From positions 1 through 39,364 of the forward strand of contig CAZCRT010000011.1 of NCBI GenBank assembly GCA_964501185.1: DNA of 39,364 nucleotides, read 5' to 3'. The translations under genes and the position numbers were made by a program. The notes under the pieces were generated by a model. It ran no database searches and was not told where the DNA came from. It saw nothing but the letters and a program-made list of their open reading frames with translations. Below, piece after piece: positions 16,267 through 23,547 of this stretch. Position 1 is the stretch's first letter. Each line of letters starts with the position of its first letter. The DNA comes from BS150m-G50 sp964501185 [NCBI: uncultured Bacteroidia bacterium] (GTDB taxonomy: Bacteria > CAIWAD01 > BS150m-G50).

Positions 16267-17043
16267 CTACCCACCCAGTAAGTGCAACATCTGCTGCAGA
16301 TCCAGTTCAACCAGTCGTAACAGCTGCTGGAACAGGATAACCATTACCGGTGCTGAGATCAGCAGCAGCAGCAACCCCATACCGATCTTCACCGGGAAGC
16401 CGACAATAAATATATTCATCTGCGGAACTGTACGTGCCACAATTCCCATAGCTACTTCAGTCAGAAAAAGGGATGCCATGACCGGGATACCGATACGTAG
16501 CGCCCAGGAAAAAACCTGGCCTGACATCCGCACGAGTTCACCGAAAAGCTGGGGATCAATATGCAGGGTCCCTGGAGGAACCTGGCTGAAGCTCTCAACC
16601 ATCACCCGGATCAGGAAATGGTGACCGTTAATCCCCAGAAAGATGATCAGGAAGAAGATATTCTTCATCTGGCCGATTGTAGAGACCTGCAGGCCGCTCT
16701 CCGGGTCCAGAACATTAACAATGCCAAATCCCATCTGCATACCGATTATCTGTCCGGAAAGCTGGATTGCCATGAAAATGAAGTTGGCAACAAAGCCAAA
16801 GAAGACACCGATCGCTATCTGTTCAAAAACCAGTCCGGCCCAACTGAAAAAAGTGCGATCAGCGTAGGTTGCGGGATCAATTTCCAGTACCGGGAGCAGG
16901 AGGAGCGTCAACACAACACCAAGTGTTATCTTGACACGGCCCGGCACCTGCGTATAGCCGAGCACCGGCATCAACATGATCATGGTGGTAATCCTGATCA
17001 GTACCAGCGCAAAGAATTCGAGGTTAGCGAAGGAAATCCACAT
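16267..17043 (-). CDS. fliR: Flagellar export gate protein FliR
   Basis: FliR is an integral membrane subunit of the flagellar type III export gate with FliP and FliQ. The 258-residue product is strongly hydrophobic with about six membrane spans. It contains the conserved region FGIVNVLDPESG followed by an S-x-x-G-Q motif (STIGQ), and the ARTVPQMNIFIVGFPVKI segment diagnostic of FliR. The start follows GAGGGGA. It is the last gene of the flagellar locus; flhB, which usually follows or is fused to fliR, is absent. A tRNA gene comes next. Confidence 0.95.
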   Translation of the reverse strand: MWISFANLEFFALVLIRITTMIMLMPVLGYTQVPGRVKITLGVVLTLLLLPVLEIDPATYADRTFFSWAGLVFEQIAIGVFFGFVANFIFMAIQLSGQIIGMQMGFGIVNVLDPESGLQVSTIGQMKNIFFLIIFLGINGHHFLIRVMVESFSQVPPGTLHIDPQLFGELVRMSGQVFSWALRIGIPVMASLFLTEVAMGIVARTVPQMNIFIVGFPVKIGMGLLLLLISAPVMVILFQQLLRLVELDLQQMLHLLGG

Positions 17044-17061
17044 TCAGGAACCCGTCCCCTC

Positions 17062-17328
17062 TTAACCTACCCCTGGAATCAATTCGTACATGTGCCGGGC
17101 AAAGGCCAGTAGTTTGTTGGTAATCCAGGGAAGCAGTACTACCAGAGTCAGAATCACGGCGATAATCTTCGGAATAAAGGTAAGTGTCATCTCGTTCACC
17201 TGAGTTACTGACTGAAAGATGGATATCACCAGCCCGACAACCAGCCCCGCTGCCAGCATGGGCAGTGCGATAATTATCGCGGTGAAAATCGCTTCCTTCA
17301 GCACATATATGGCCAGTTCAGGTGACAT
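17062..17328 (-). CDS. fliQ: Flagellar export gate protein FliQ
   Basis: This 88-residue protein has two membrane spans and is a helical subunit of the FliPQR export gate. ISIFQSVTQVNEMTLTFIPKI (about 36-55) is the conserved family core, between the two hydrophobic segments. The length is exactly typical. The start has CGAGGA upstream. It is 18 nt upstream of fliR but unusually far (157 nt) from fliP, with a duplicated fragment of the fliP 3' end in between. Confidence 0.96.
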   Translation of the reverse strand: MSPELAIYVLKEAIFTAIIIALPMLAAGLVVGLVISIFQSVTQVNEMTLTFIPKIIAVILTLVVLLPWITNKLLAFARHMYELIPGVG

Positions 17329-17351
17329 TGGTCCTCGAAAATTGATTCCAG

Positions 17352-17400
17352 TTAAAGCCTGGAACTACAGAGTAGATCAATAAGTTCCAGCCAATCCACT
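17352..17400 (-). repeat. Duplicated fragment of the fliP 3' end in the fliP-fliQ gap
   Basis: These 49 nt match the last coding bases of fliP at 17489-17537, differing at about five positions plus one single-base gap. The copy is non-coding here and not preceded by a start signal. Between the two copies lies about 88 nt containing two hairpins: GATGCTC/GAGCATC with a 6-nt loop, and TTTCGC/GCGAAA with a 6-nt loop. This looks like a direct duplication flanking an inserted or captured structured sequence. Confidence 0.8.
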
Positions 17401-17485
17401 GATGCTCTATTCGGAGCATCTCAGCAGTTTCGCCCTGAAGCGAAATCCACGGTTCCGAACGTGCATAACTGCACAGTGCGATGCC

Positions 17486-18244
17486 TTAGTTGAAGCCTGA
17501 AACTACAGAGTAGATCAATAAGTTCCACCCATCCACTAAGACGAAAAGCAGAATCTTGAACGGTAACGATATCATAATCGGCGGCAACATCAGCATACCC
17601 ATCGACATCAGGATACTTGCCACCACCATATCGATGATCAGTAGAGGCAGATATACCAGAAATCCGATCTGAAAAGCTATCCTCAGTTCACTGATGACAA
17701 AGCCGGGAATGACGACAGTCAATGGCAACTCAGAGCGATCAGCAGGAACCGGTTTGTCTGCCAGCCGCAGGAAAAGAGCGATATCCTTTTCCCGGGTCTG
17801 CCGCAGCATAAATCCCTTGAAGTGATCGCCAGCTATTGTCAGCGCCTCACTCTGAGCGATATCCTTGGCTAAAAAGGGTTGCAGCGCCTCACTGTTCACT
17901 TTGTCGAAAGTAGGCTGCATGATATAAAAAGTTAGAAAGAGCGAAAGACCTATCAGCAGCTGATTTGGCGGTAGTTGCTGTGTTCCCAACGCCTGGCGGA
18001 TAAAATGCAGCACAACCACGATGCGTGTAAAGGAGGTCATCATGATCAGAATAGCTGGTGCCAGAGTGAGGATGGTCATGAAGAACAGGATCTGCAGAAT
18101 CAGCACATAATCCTGTTCACCGGTGGCTTTATCAACGGATAGGACAAATTTCGGCAGCGCACTGCTACCCTGTGCCTGCAACAGTTGCGGGAGTAACAGG
18201 AGTGCGAGCAACAGCAGTGGTAACAACCAGCGTGATTTATGCAT
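17486..18244 (-). CDS. fliP: Flagellar export gate protein FliP
   Basis: FliP is the pentameric core of the export gate and, unusually, has a cleaved signal peptide; here a hydrophobic leader ends near LLQAQG. The conserved central motif MMTSFTRIVVVLHFIRQALGTQQLPPNQ and the C-terminal FQIGFLVYLPLLIIDMVVASILMSMGMLMLPP are present in part and in the right order. With the ATG at 18244 it is 252 residues. A GTG three codons upstream is also possible, but neither has a strong Shine-Dalgarno. The start overlaps the fliO stop by 8 nt. Its last 49 nt are duplicated downstream. Confidence 0.96.
   Translation of the reverse strand: MHKSRWLLPLLLLALLLLPQLLQAQGSSALPKFVLSVDKATGEQDYVLILQILFFMTILTLAPAILIMMTSFTRIVVVLHFIRQALGTQQLPPNQLLIGLSLFLTFYIMQPTFDKVNSEALQPFLAKDIAQSEALTIAGDHFKGFMLRQTREKDIALFLRLADKPVPADRSELPLTVVIPGFVISELRIAFQIGFLVYLPLLIIDMVVASILMSMGMLMLPPIMISLPFKILLFVLVDGWNLLIYSVVSGFN
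17489..17537 (-). repeat. Source copy of the duplicated fliP tail
   Basis: These are the last coding bases of fliP (encoding the C-terminal GWNLLIYSVVSGFN region); they recur at 17352-17400. Because this copy keeps the reading frame, it is taken as the functional original, or as the copy that restored the gene after an insertion. Confidence 0.75.
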
Positions 18245-18722
18245 CCCGTTCACGCCGTTTGAATACCGATCTCAGTGATTCAGAAAAATTAGGTGTCATC
18301 CCGGGGTTCTGCCCCCGCTCGGTGGTAAATTGCTGCAGCTCCTCAGCATCCAATTCTCCCAGTGCGGAGATATTACGCTCGGTAACACCAATCAAGAGGC
18401 CACGTTTACCGATCTGCAACAACTGAATCATTTTTCGGGGACCAACATAGTGGTGAGCGAGAATCCGGATACCGTTATCACTACTCGGGCCACGCCAGCG
18501 ACGCCGGGCAATCCAGGCAGTCAGATAAATCATAGCGATGATCAGTACCAGTGCCAGGATCAGCTTGAAAGCGAGGGAGGTCAGGGAGGGTGTTACAACT
18601 GCCGTTTCCGATTCCTCAGCCACAACGGTCACGTATGTAGCCAGCGTTATCAGCAGCGACGCCCGGATATTCAGACAGCGAGGAAATCCCGTATCACGTT
18701 GACTCCGCTTCAGCTTCGGCAT
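18237..18722 (-). CDS. fliO: Flagellar biosynthesis protein FliO (FliZ-like)
   Basis: FliO assists assembly of the FliPQR gate. The 161-residue protein has an N-terminal hydrophobic stretch, a clear membrane span (LAFKLILALVLIIAMIYLTA, about 48-67), and a basic cytosolic segment ARRRWR. A short conserved beta region follows, IRILAHHYVGPRKMIQLLQIGKRGLLIG in two parts, typical of FliO/FliZ. The weakly conserved tail is acidic. An excellent Shine-Dalgarno, AAGGAGG, precedes the ATG. It lies 9 nt after fliY and overlaps fliP by 8 nt. FliO proteins diverge quickly, so position and pattern support the call more than identity does. Confidence 0.85.
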   Translation of the reverse strand: MPKLKRSQRDTGFPRCLNIRASLLITLATYVTVVAEESETAVVTPSLTSLAFKLILALVLIIAMIYLTAWIARRRWRGPSSDNGIRILAHHYVGPRKMIQLLQIGKRGLLIGVTERNISALGELDAEELQQFTTERGQNPGMTPNFSESLRSVFKRRERDA

Positions 18723-18731
18723 CGATCCTCC

Positions 18732-19760
18732 TTAGGCTTCGGCCAGATGCTGAAGTCGCTCTTCAATTTTGAGGATCTCTGTGATACGAACTCCAAAATT
18801 CTCGTCGATGACGACCACCTCACCCCGGGCAAATTTCTTCTCGTTGATATAGAGGTCTACCGGTTCATCAGAATGTTTGTTGAGTTCGATAATCGAACCC
18901 GGTCCCAATTGAACCAGATCACGAATCAGCATTTTTGTGCGCCCGAGCTCAATCGCAATCGGTAGTTCCAGATCCATGATTATGGAAACCTTGTCACCGT
19001 TAACTGTTGCCCCGGGTGCTTCGTCAGCACTTGTAGCAATCTCTGACTCCATCCGGGCAGGCGGTTCTGAGAACTCCGGGAATTCAGCACCGCGTACTTC
19101 GTCAGTTGCAGCCGGAGCCGCTTTCTCACCTGTGTCAGTGGCAGGGGCTTCCTCTTCCGGTACGCTGACTGAACTTCCCAGTGTCTTTAAGAACCACTGG
19201 AGCGTTTTGCGGGGATAGAACTTGAAAACGATGTATTCCGGTAATCCCTTAATAGCAATTCTGAAGGACAGCGCTATCTGACCCTCAAAGTTCTGGGCAA
19301 TATCAGCACGGGAGAGAAGCTCCGGCTTACCCGCGCTGAAATCTACTTCATGCTCCGAGCGGCTGGCAATTTCTTTCTGCCAGCTATCCTGCATCTGCCC
19401 CAGAGCTTCGACAATGCCATCCATATGCTCTTCCGGCATGAACTCCACATTGCCATCACCCATAATCATCAGGTCAACGATACGGGCGGTAAGTTCCTTG
19501 TCCAGAAGCATGGCCACATTTCCAGGAGGGCCGGTGCGGCATTCCCAGGTGAGACCCACCATCTCTTCTGCCATCTCCTGTATCAGCTCTTCATCCAGCA
19601 GCCGGCTTGCGACATACTCCATCGATACATCACGATTGATAACCGTCTGTAGAATAGTCGCCGAAGAAGAGGCATAACCACTCTCGATATCCTTCAGGAC
19701 CGCCTGTTCCTTAGTGGACAATGTCTCTCCACTGAATTCCTGATTGAGTTCGTCCATCAT
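18732..19760 (-). CDS. fliY: Flagellar motor switch protein FliY/FliN (CheC-like domain plus SpoA domain)
   Basis: The 342-residue product is a C-ring protein fused to an N-terminal CheC/FliY-like domain. The C-terminal 80 residues (about 262-336) are the SpoA/FliN domain, with VSIIMDLELPIAIELGRTKM in the conserved position. A Glu/Ala-rich linker (about 200-260) precedes it. In the N-terminal domain the segment EALGQMQDS (118-126) aligns with the CheC/FliY phosphatase motif E-x-x-N, but the Asn is Gly121, so this half-site should be inactive on CheY-P. Two ATGs (19760, 19757) fit a GAGG Shine-Dalgarno. It lies between fliM and fliO. Confidence 0.93.
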   Translation of the reverse strand: MMDELNQEFSGETLSTKEQAVLKDIESGYASSSATILQTVINRDVSMEYVASRLLDEELIQEMAEEMVGLTWECRTGPPGNVAMLLDKELTARIVDLMIMGDGNVEFMPEEHMDGIVEALGQMQDSWQKEIASRSEHEVDFSAGKPELLSRADIAQNFEGQIALSFRIAIKGLPEYIVFKFYPRKTLQWFLKTLGSSVSVPEEEAPATDTGEKAAPAATDEVRGAEFPEFSEPPARMESEIATSADEAPGATVNGDKVSIIMDLELPIAIELGRTKMLIRDLVQLGPGSIIELNKHSDEPVDLYINEKKFARGEVVVIDENFGVRITEILKIEERLQHLAEA

Positions 19761-19826
19761 CTGCCTCTTTATGATATGGTATTGCGTTTTCTATCACGAT
19801 CTCATCTGACAGGAGCAATCTGCTCT

Positions 19827-20822
19827 CTATTCAGAATAAATGAATTTTTCCTCTTCCTGGATACGATGTACCAGTTTAACCACACGATGCTTTTTAAGGC
19901 GTCCGGGAACACCCAGGAACTTCACCTCACCGTTTATGTATACTTCCATCGGTTCATGTCGACGGCGATCAAGTACCAGTACATCCCCTACTTCGAGGGC
20001 AATCAAGCCTTCAATAGTGACTTTAGTACCACCCAGATTCACATTTACCGGCATTTTTGAACTCTTCACCCGTGCCATTACCGCCTCATGGTCCTCCACA
20101 GTGGGTTCCTTGATCGGAGCAGTACGTTGCCCGCTGGTAGCCAGATGTGGCAACAGTGGTTCCAGAAAATAATACGGGAGACAGATACGTAGTGGGAAAT
20201 GTCTGTCTTTAACTGAAATCCGGAAACTTAGCAGTGCGATCGCCTCACCGGGTGGGGCAATCTGCACAGACTGGGGATTGGTTGCCATCATATCGTAAGA
20301 CAGGTTAAGCGGTATTATTGGATCCCAGATGTCATTCAATCCGGCAACCATGCTTTCCAGCAGACGGCTGATTACATTCTGCTCGATTACTGTGATGTCA
20401 CGAGACTCCTGCAGCTCATCCCCGGTCCCCCCCAGCAACCTGTCCACGCAGAAGTGTACAAACTGTGTTTCCATCTCTACAGTAATGCTGCCATTCAGTT
20501 CTTCCTCTTCGTTACCGGCATTGAGAAGATTCAGGCAAACCGGTTCTTCCAGGGAAGAGCTGTACTCCAGATAGGTCAGCTGATTGATAGTGACCAGATT
20601 GATTTCCACCATTGTCCGCAGGGCACTGGAAAGTACTATGCCAAAGGAGTGGGCAAACTGTTCATGTATATTGGTCAGCGACCTCAGCTGCTCCTTGACA
20701 ATCCGGTCAGGATGCTTGAAATCGAAAGGCTGAACTACAGGCTTGCGCTTTGCTGGAGCAGATTTTCCAACCGCTTCAAGCAGCGAGTCTATTTCGTTCT
20801 TACTGAGTAGTTTGCTGTCCAT
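19827..20822 (-). CDS. fliM: Flagellar motor switch protein FliM
   Basis: FliM links CheY-P to the rotor switch. The N-terminal CheY-P-binding motif is KNEIDSLLEAV (8-18). The middle domain contains the conserved LLGGTGDE loop (129-136), which contacts FliG. The C-terminal SpoA domain (about 250-325) has VNLGGTKVTIEGLIALEVGD in the expected place. The length of 331 residues is normal. The gene starts 2 nt after fliL ends and is 66 nt upstream of fliY. The presence of the CheY motif means the motor can respond to chemotaxis signals even though no che genes lie in this window. Confidence 0.97.
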   Translation of the reverse strand: MDSKLLSKNEIDSLLEAVGKSAPAKRKPVVQPFDFKHPDRIVKEQLRSLTNIHEQFAHSFGIVLSSALRTMVEINLVTINQLTYLEYSSSLEEPVCLNLLNAGNEEEELNGSITVEMETQFVHFCVDRLLGGTGDELQESRDITVIEQNVISRLLESMVAGLNDIWDPIIPLNLSYDMMATNPQSVQIAPPGEAIALLSFRISVKDRHFPLRICLPYYFLEPLLPHLATSGQRTAPIKEPTVEDHEAVMARVKSSKMPVNVNLGGTKVTIEGLIALEVGDVLVLDRRRHEPMEVYINGEVKFLGVPGRLKKHRVVKLVHRIQEEEKFIYSE

Positions 20823-20824
20823 AA

Positions 20825-21328
20825 TTACTGCCGGATAAAGTCAACAATGTAAAGGTTGTATAGCTCGCCATCATGAAGCTCAGAATTGATCAGCAGGAGC
20901 AATGTATCACGCAAAGCAGTACGGGTGGTTATATCTGCCAGAACATCTATCGGAACCGCTCCCAGATAGTTCAACAGGCTGCTGCGGATACGGGGCGTCT
21001 TCAGATCCAGCTCAGATGCTACATCAGCTTCCTTCGGATCGAATTCACCTACCAGACCGATTTTTACAATACTGCGGCTCGCGCCACCCAGTGGATTGAT
21101 AACGATATCTTCGAACTGGTAGAATTCACCTGTCACTTCTTCAACCGGTTCAATTTCAGCAGTTGTATCAGCTACAACCTCCCCACTGGTAATACCGGCC
21201 GCAGCCTCGATCGCACCCTGCCGTTTAAAGAAAAAGTACTCCAATGCGAAAAATGAGACCACGGCAATCGCCAGGAATATCAATAGAAGTATTAATCCGT
21301 TAATAAGTTTCCGTGTCTGCAATGCCAT
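20825..21328 (-). CDS. fliL: Flagellar basal-body-associated protein FliL
   Basis: FliL is a single-pass membrane protein that rings and supports the stator. The 167-residue product has a short cytosolic N-terminus, one membrane span (LINGLILLLIFLAIAVVSFF, about 9-28), an acidic periplasmic linker, and a stomatin-like domain. That domain begins at FYQFEDIVINPLGG and ends with the conserved ELHDGELYNLYIVDFIRQ-type tail. The frame extends 39 codons upstream to another ATG, but AGGAG lies 7 nt before the ATG at 21328 and the extension has no FliL character, so the shorter form is chosen. It leads a fliL-M-Y-O-P-Q-R segment with its own sigma-54-type promoter about 300 nt upstream. Confidence 0.92.
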   Translation of the reverse strand: MALQTRKLINGLILLLIFLAIAVVSFFALEYFFFKRQGAIEAAAGITSGEVVADTTAEIEPVEEVTGEFYQFEDIVINPLGGASRSIVKIGLVGEFDPKEADVASELDLKTPRIRSSLLNYLGAVPIDVLADITTRTALRDTLLLLINSELHDGELYNLYIVDFIRQ

Positions 21329-21479
21329 CAATTCACTCCTGTGTAGATTTTCAACCACCTTACCAGAATAACATAGCGATTCTCGAATGGAATTTCGTTT
21401 TACAGGCAGCCATCCGTGCTTCGTTGCACATGCGACCTTTTGCATCTCGTGCTCTTAGGTCAACGCTTCAGAATCGCTT

Positions 21480-21558
21480 TATAGTATTTCCTGATATTGA
21501 GGAACCGGATGATACACTCTAATGGAAATACTATAGTTGTAGTTTCCTGTAACTATAG
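21480..21558 (-). promoter_or_regulatory. Structured fliL leader: two overlapping inverted repeats
   Basis: A perfect 12-bp inverted repeat, TATAGTATTTCC (21480-21491) with GGAAATACTATA (21524-21535), overlaps a second 8-bp one, CTATAGTT (21531-21538) with AACTATAG (21551-21558). The shared bases mean the two stems exclude each other. A GGAAA/TTTCC pairing (21524-21528 with 21543-21547) offers a third option. The block lies within the long 5' leader between the sigma-54-type promoter and fliL. Confidence 0.6.
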
Positions 21559-21634
21559 CTCCGTTCAGGTGGTGTATACCTGCCGGGCAGTGTATACTAT
21601 GTCCCGCGGCGCGGTAACCCACACAACTGTTTAA

Positions 21635-21648
21635 GCAAACAGTATGCC
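21635..21648 (-). promoter_or_regulatory. Sigma-54-type promoter upstream of fliL
   Basis: The minus strand reads GGCATACTGTTTGC, with the GG-N10-GC spacing required by sigma-54, and matches the promoter in front of flgB at GGCATA-N3-TTTGC. It lies about 310 nt upstream of the fliL ATG, predicting a long leader of about 295 nt that contains the inverted repeats at 21480-21558. Confidence 0.7.
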
Positions 21649-21749
21649 CAACCGCAAACTGGAGCTGTAACGATCTTTCTCACTGTATTTTATAGTGTTC
21701 CAAATGAAAAGGCAAGAAATGACAATTCCCTTAAAGGGCAAATGCCACC

Positions 21750-22508
21750 CTAGGGGGCAGTTTTTTCCGGAATAGCATATACAGAACGATTGATGCTGGG
21801 CAACTCCGTTGGTAGAGGAATTACCGCTTTTTCGATGAAAATCTCGACCCGGCGGTTACGGGATTTATTGGCATCGGTCGTATTGGGAACTATCGGGTGA
21901 TATTCACCATAGCCCATGCTGGACAAATTGGCCGGTGGAACCAGATTACGGCGAAAATAATATTGCAGGACAGCCATGGAGCGGGCTGCTGAGAGTTCCC
22001 AGTTTGAGGGATAAAGTTCGGTTCGAATAGGTGTATCATCGGTATGCCCTTCGACGACCACTCTTTCGTGAGGATACTTGCTGATAATTATGGCAATCTG
22101 GTCCAGAACCGGTGCAATATCAGGTTTCAGATCCGCCCTGGCTTCATCAAACAGGACAGGGCTTTTCAGAACAAACCGGATCCCCTTTTCATCCTGGTAA
22201 TAGTCAACCATAGTCTCCAGCTGCATTTCTTCCAGTATCTCAGTCAGATCACCGATAGAGGATTCCAGTTCCCTCTCCATATTCATCATTGCGTCCATGG
22301 AAACAGGGGAAGACCCCGTGCTGGGATCGAGAAAACCGGTACCCCCTTTCAGAGATCCCATAGCTTTACGAAACTTGATGATTTCAGTAGTGGAAAACGA
22401 AACAACCAGCACGAAGAAGACCAGCAGCAGTGACATCAGGTCGCCATAAGTGACAACCCAGCCTGGCGCAGTTATCTCATCATCTTCGGCCTGTTTTCTG
22501 CGACCCAT
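21750..22508 (-). CDS. motB: Stator protein MotB (OmpA-like peptidoglycan-binding)
   Basis: MotB anchors the proton-driven stator. The plug and membrane segment is TYGDLMSLLLVFFVLVV, with the essential proton-carrying aspartate at D23. A periplasmic linker follows. The OmpA/MotB domain (about 110-232) shows VVVEGHTDD, LSAARSMAVL and NRRVEIFI, the conserved peptidoglycan-binding motifs. The length is 252 residues. The ATG directly follows the motA TAG, so the pair is translated together. The aspartate context does not decide clearly between proton and sodium use. No terminator with a U-tract was recognised after it. Confidence 0.97.
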   Translation of the reverse strand: MGRRKQAEDDEITAPGWVVTYGDLMSLLLVFFVLVVSFSTTEIIKFRKAMGSLKGGTGFLDPSTGSSPVSMDAMMNMERELESSIGDLTEILEEMQLETMVDYYQDEKGIRFVLKSPVLFDEARADLKPDIAPVLDQIAIIISKYPHERVVVEGHTDDTPIRTELYPSNWELSAARSMAVLQYYFRRNLVPPANLSSMGYGEYHPIVPNTTDANKSRNRRVEIFIEKAVIPLPTELPSINRSVYAIPEKTAP

Positions 22509-23276
22509 CTATTTTTCCTCTTCACTTTGCCGCATATTGGGTGCCAGATAGGTGTTGAGTTTATCCTGCACGATACGTGGATTATCACCGGACTGAATAG
22601 CCAGGATTCCCTCCACAATCAACTCGCGCCGTTCAATTTCCTCTTTATTGCGGATATCCAGCTTTCCCACCAGGGGAGTTGAAAACAGATTAGCTATGAG
22701 AGCGCCATAGAAAGTAGTTACCAGCGCGTTGGCCATACCGAGGCCGATCTGCGAGGGATCATCCAATGCCTGCAACATCTGAATCAAACCGATCAGTGTA
22801 CCGATCATTCCATAGGCGGGGGCGTATGTTGATATACCTTTCAGCAGCCCTTTGCCCATCTGGTGACGGGCATCAGAGGTGGCCAGGTCAATCTCCAGAA
22901 TCGTCCGTATTGTCTCAGGATCAGTACCATCAACCGCCAGCCGGATACCGTCCCTCATGAAACTATCATTGATATTGGCCAACTCCCGCTCGATGGCCAG
23001 AATTCCTTCCCTCCGTGCTTTCTCAGCGATGGTAACCAGCTGGGCAATGGTATCAGCATTGCTGGCAGCCTTGTGAAGGAAGGCCTTGGTAAGAACAGCC
23101 GGAATCCTCATCAGGTAGGTAAAGGGGAAACTTATAATGACGGAGCCAGCGGTACCACCGAACACGATTAATGCCGCGCCTACATCAAAAAAGAAATCCC
23201 AGCCGGGGCTCGAAAGGATGGCAAACATCACCAGTCCCCAACCGACGAGTAGTCCAACTATAGTCGATAGGTCCAT
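22509..23276 (-). CDS. motA: Stator protein MotA
   Basis: MotA forms the pentameric rotor-driving ring of the stator in the inner membrane. The 255-residue product has four hydrophobic spans. The cytosolic loop contains EKARREGILAIE, equivalent to the charged R90/E98 region that contacts FliG, and STYAPAYGMIGTLIGLIQML carries the conserved prolines and glycines near the ion path. The C-terminal tail is charged. The Shine-Dalgarno is GGCAGG. A 271-nt gap separates it from flgE; flbD, usually found there, was not seen. Confidence 0.97.
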   Translation of the reverse strand: MDLSTIVGLLVGWGLVMFAILSSPGWDFFFDVGAALIVFGGTAGSVIISFPFTYLMRIPAVLTKAFLHKAASNADTIAQLVTIAEKARREGILAIERELANINDSFMRDGIRLAVDGTDPETIRTILEIDLATSDARHQMGKGLLKGISTYAPAYGMIGTLIGLIQMLQALDDPSQIGLGMANALVTTFYGALIANLFSTPLVGKLDIRNKEEIERRELIVEGILAIQSGDNPRIVQDKLNTYLAPNMRQSEEEK

Positions 23277-23547
23277 GTCCTGCCTGTTTGTTAAGGGTCA
23301 GTCCACCGCCTGCTTGCCCGACGGTGAATCACTTTCTGGATGGATCGTTGCCGTTCTTATAGTTCCTCTTCAGCATTCCAATCTGTTACTACTTCAATCT
23401 GAAGATCAGCGGACTGGCTAACCAGATACGCGGCATCTGCAGATCATGGAATGGTACCGGGCTACCGGATACAATCTATCTATTATTATGAGATATTTCC
23501 AAATACTCAAACCAATAACGAAATTCTGGATGAGTACACTAAAGAAA
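23277..23547. other. flgE-motA gap without a recognised gene
   Basis: In many genomes with this operon order a small flbD gene lies here. On the minus strand the longest plausible frames are under 30 codons, lack a start with a Shine-Dalgarno, and do not resemble FlbD. A near-palindrome TATTTCCAAATA lies near 23495. No sigma-54-type GG-N10-GC site was found. It may be a decayed flbD or simple spacer. Confidence 0.45.

Noticed and set aside
21329-21445. 39-codon N-terminal extension of FliL from an upstream ATG
   Set aside because: The extension lacks a ribosome site and FliL character; the inner ATG has AGGAG at the right distance and begins the typical N-terminus.
21720-21765. Terminator hairpin at the motB stop
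   Set aside because: The inverted repeat around the stop codon has its T-run on the plus strand, where no gene is transcribed; on the minus strand no U-tract follows.
23137-23421. Plus-strand frame overlapping motA and the gap
   Set aside because: Antisense to motA with no supporting signals.
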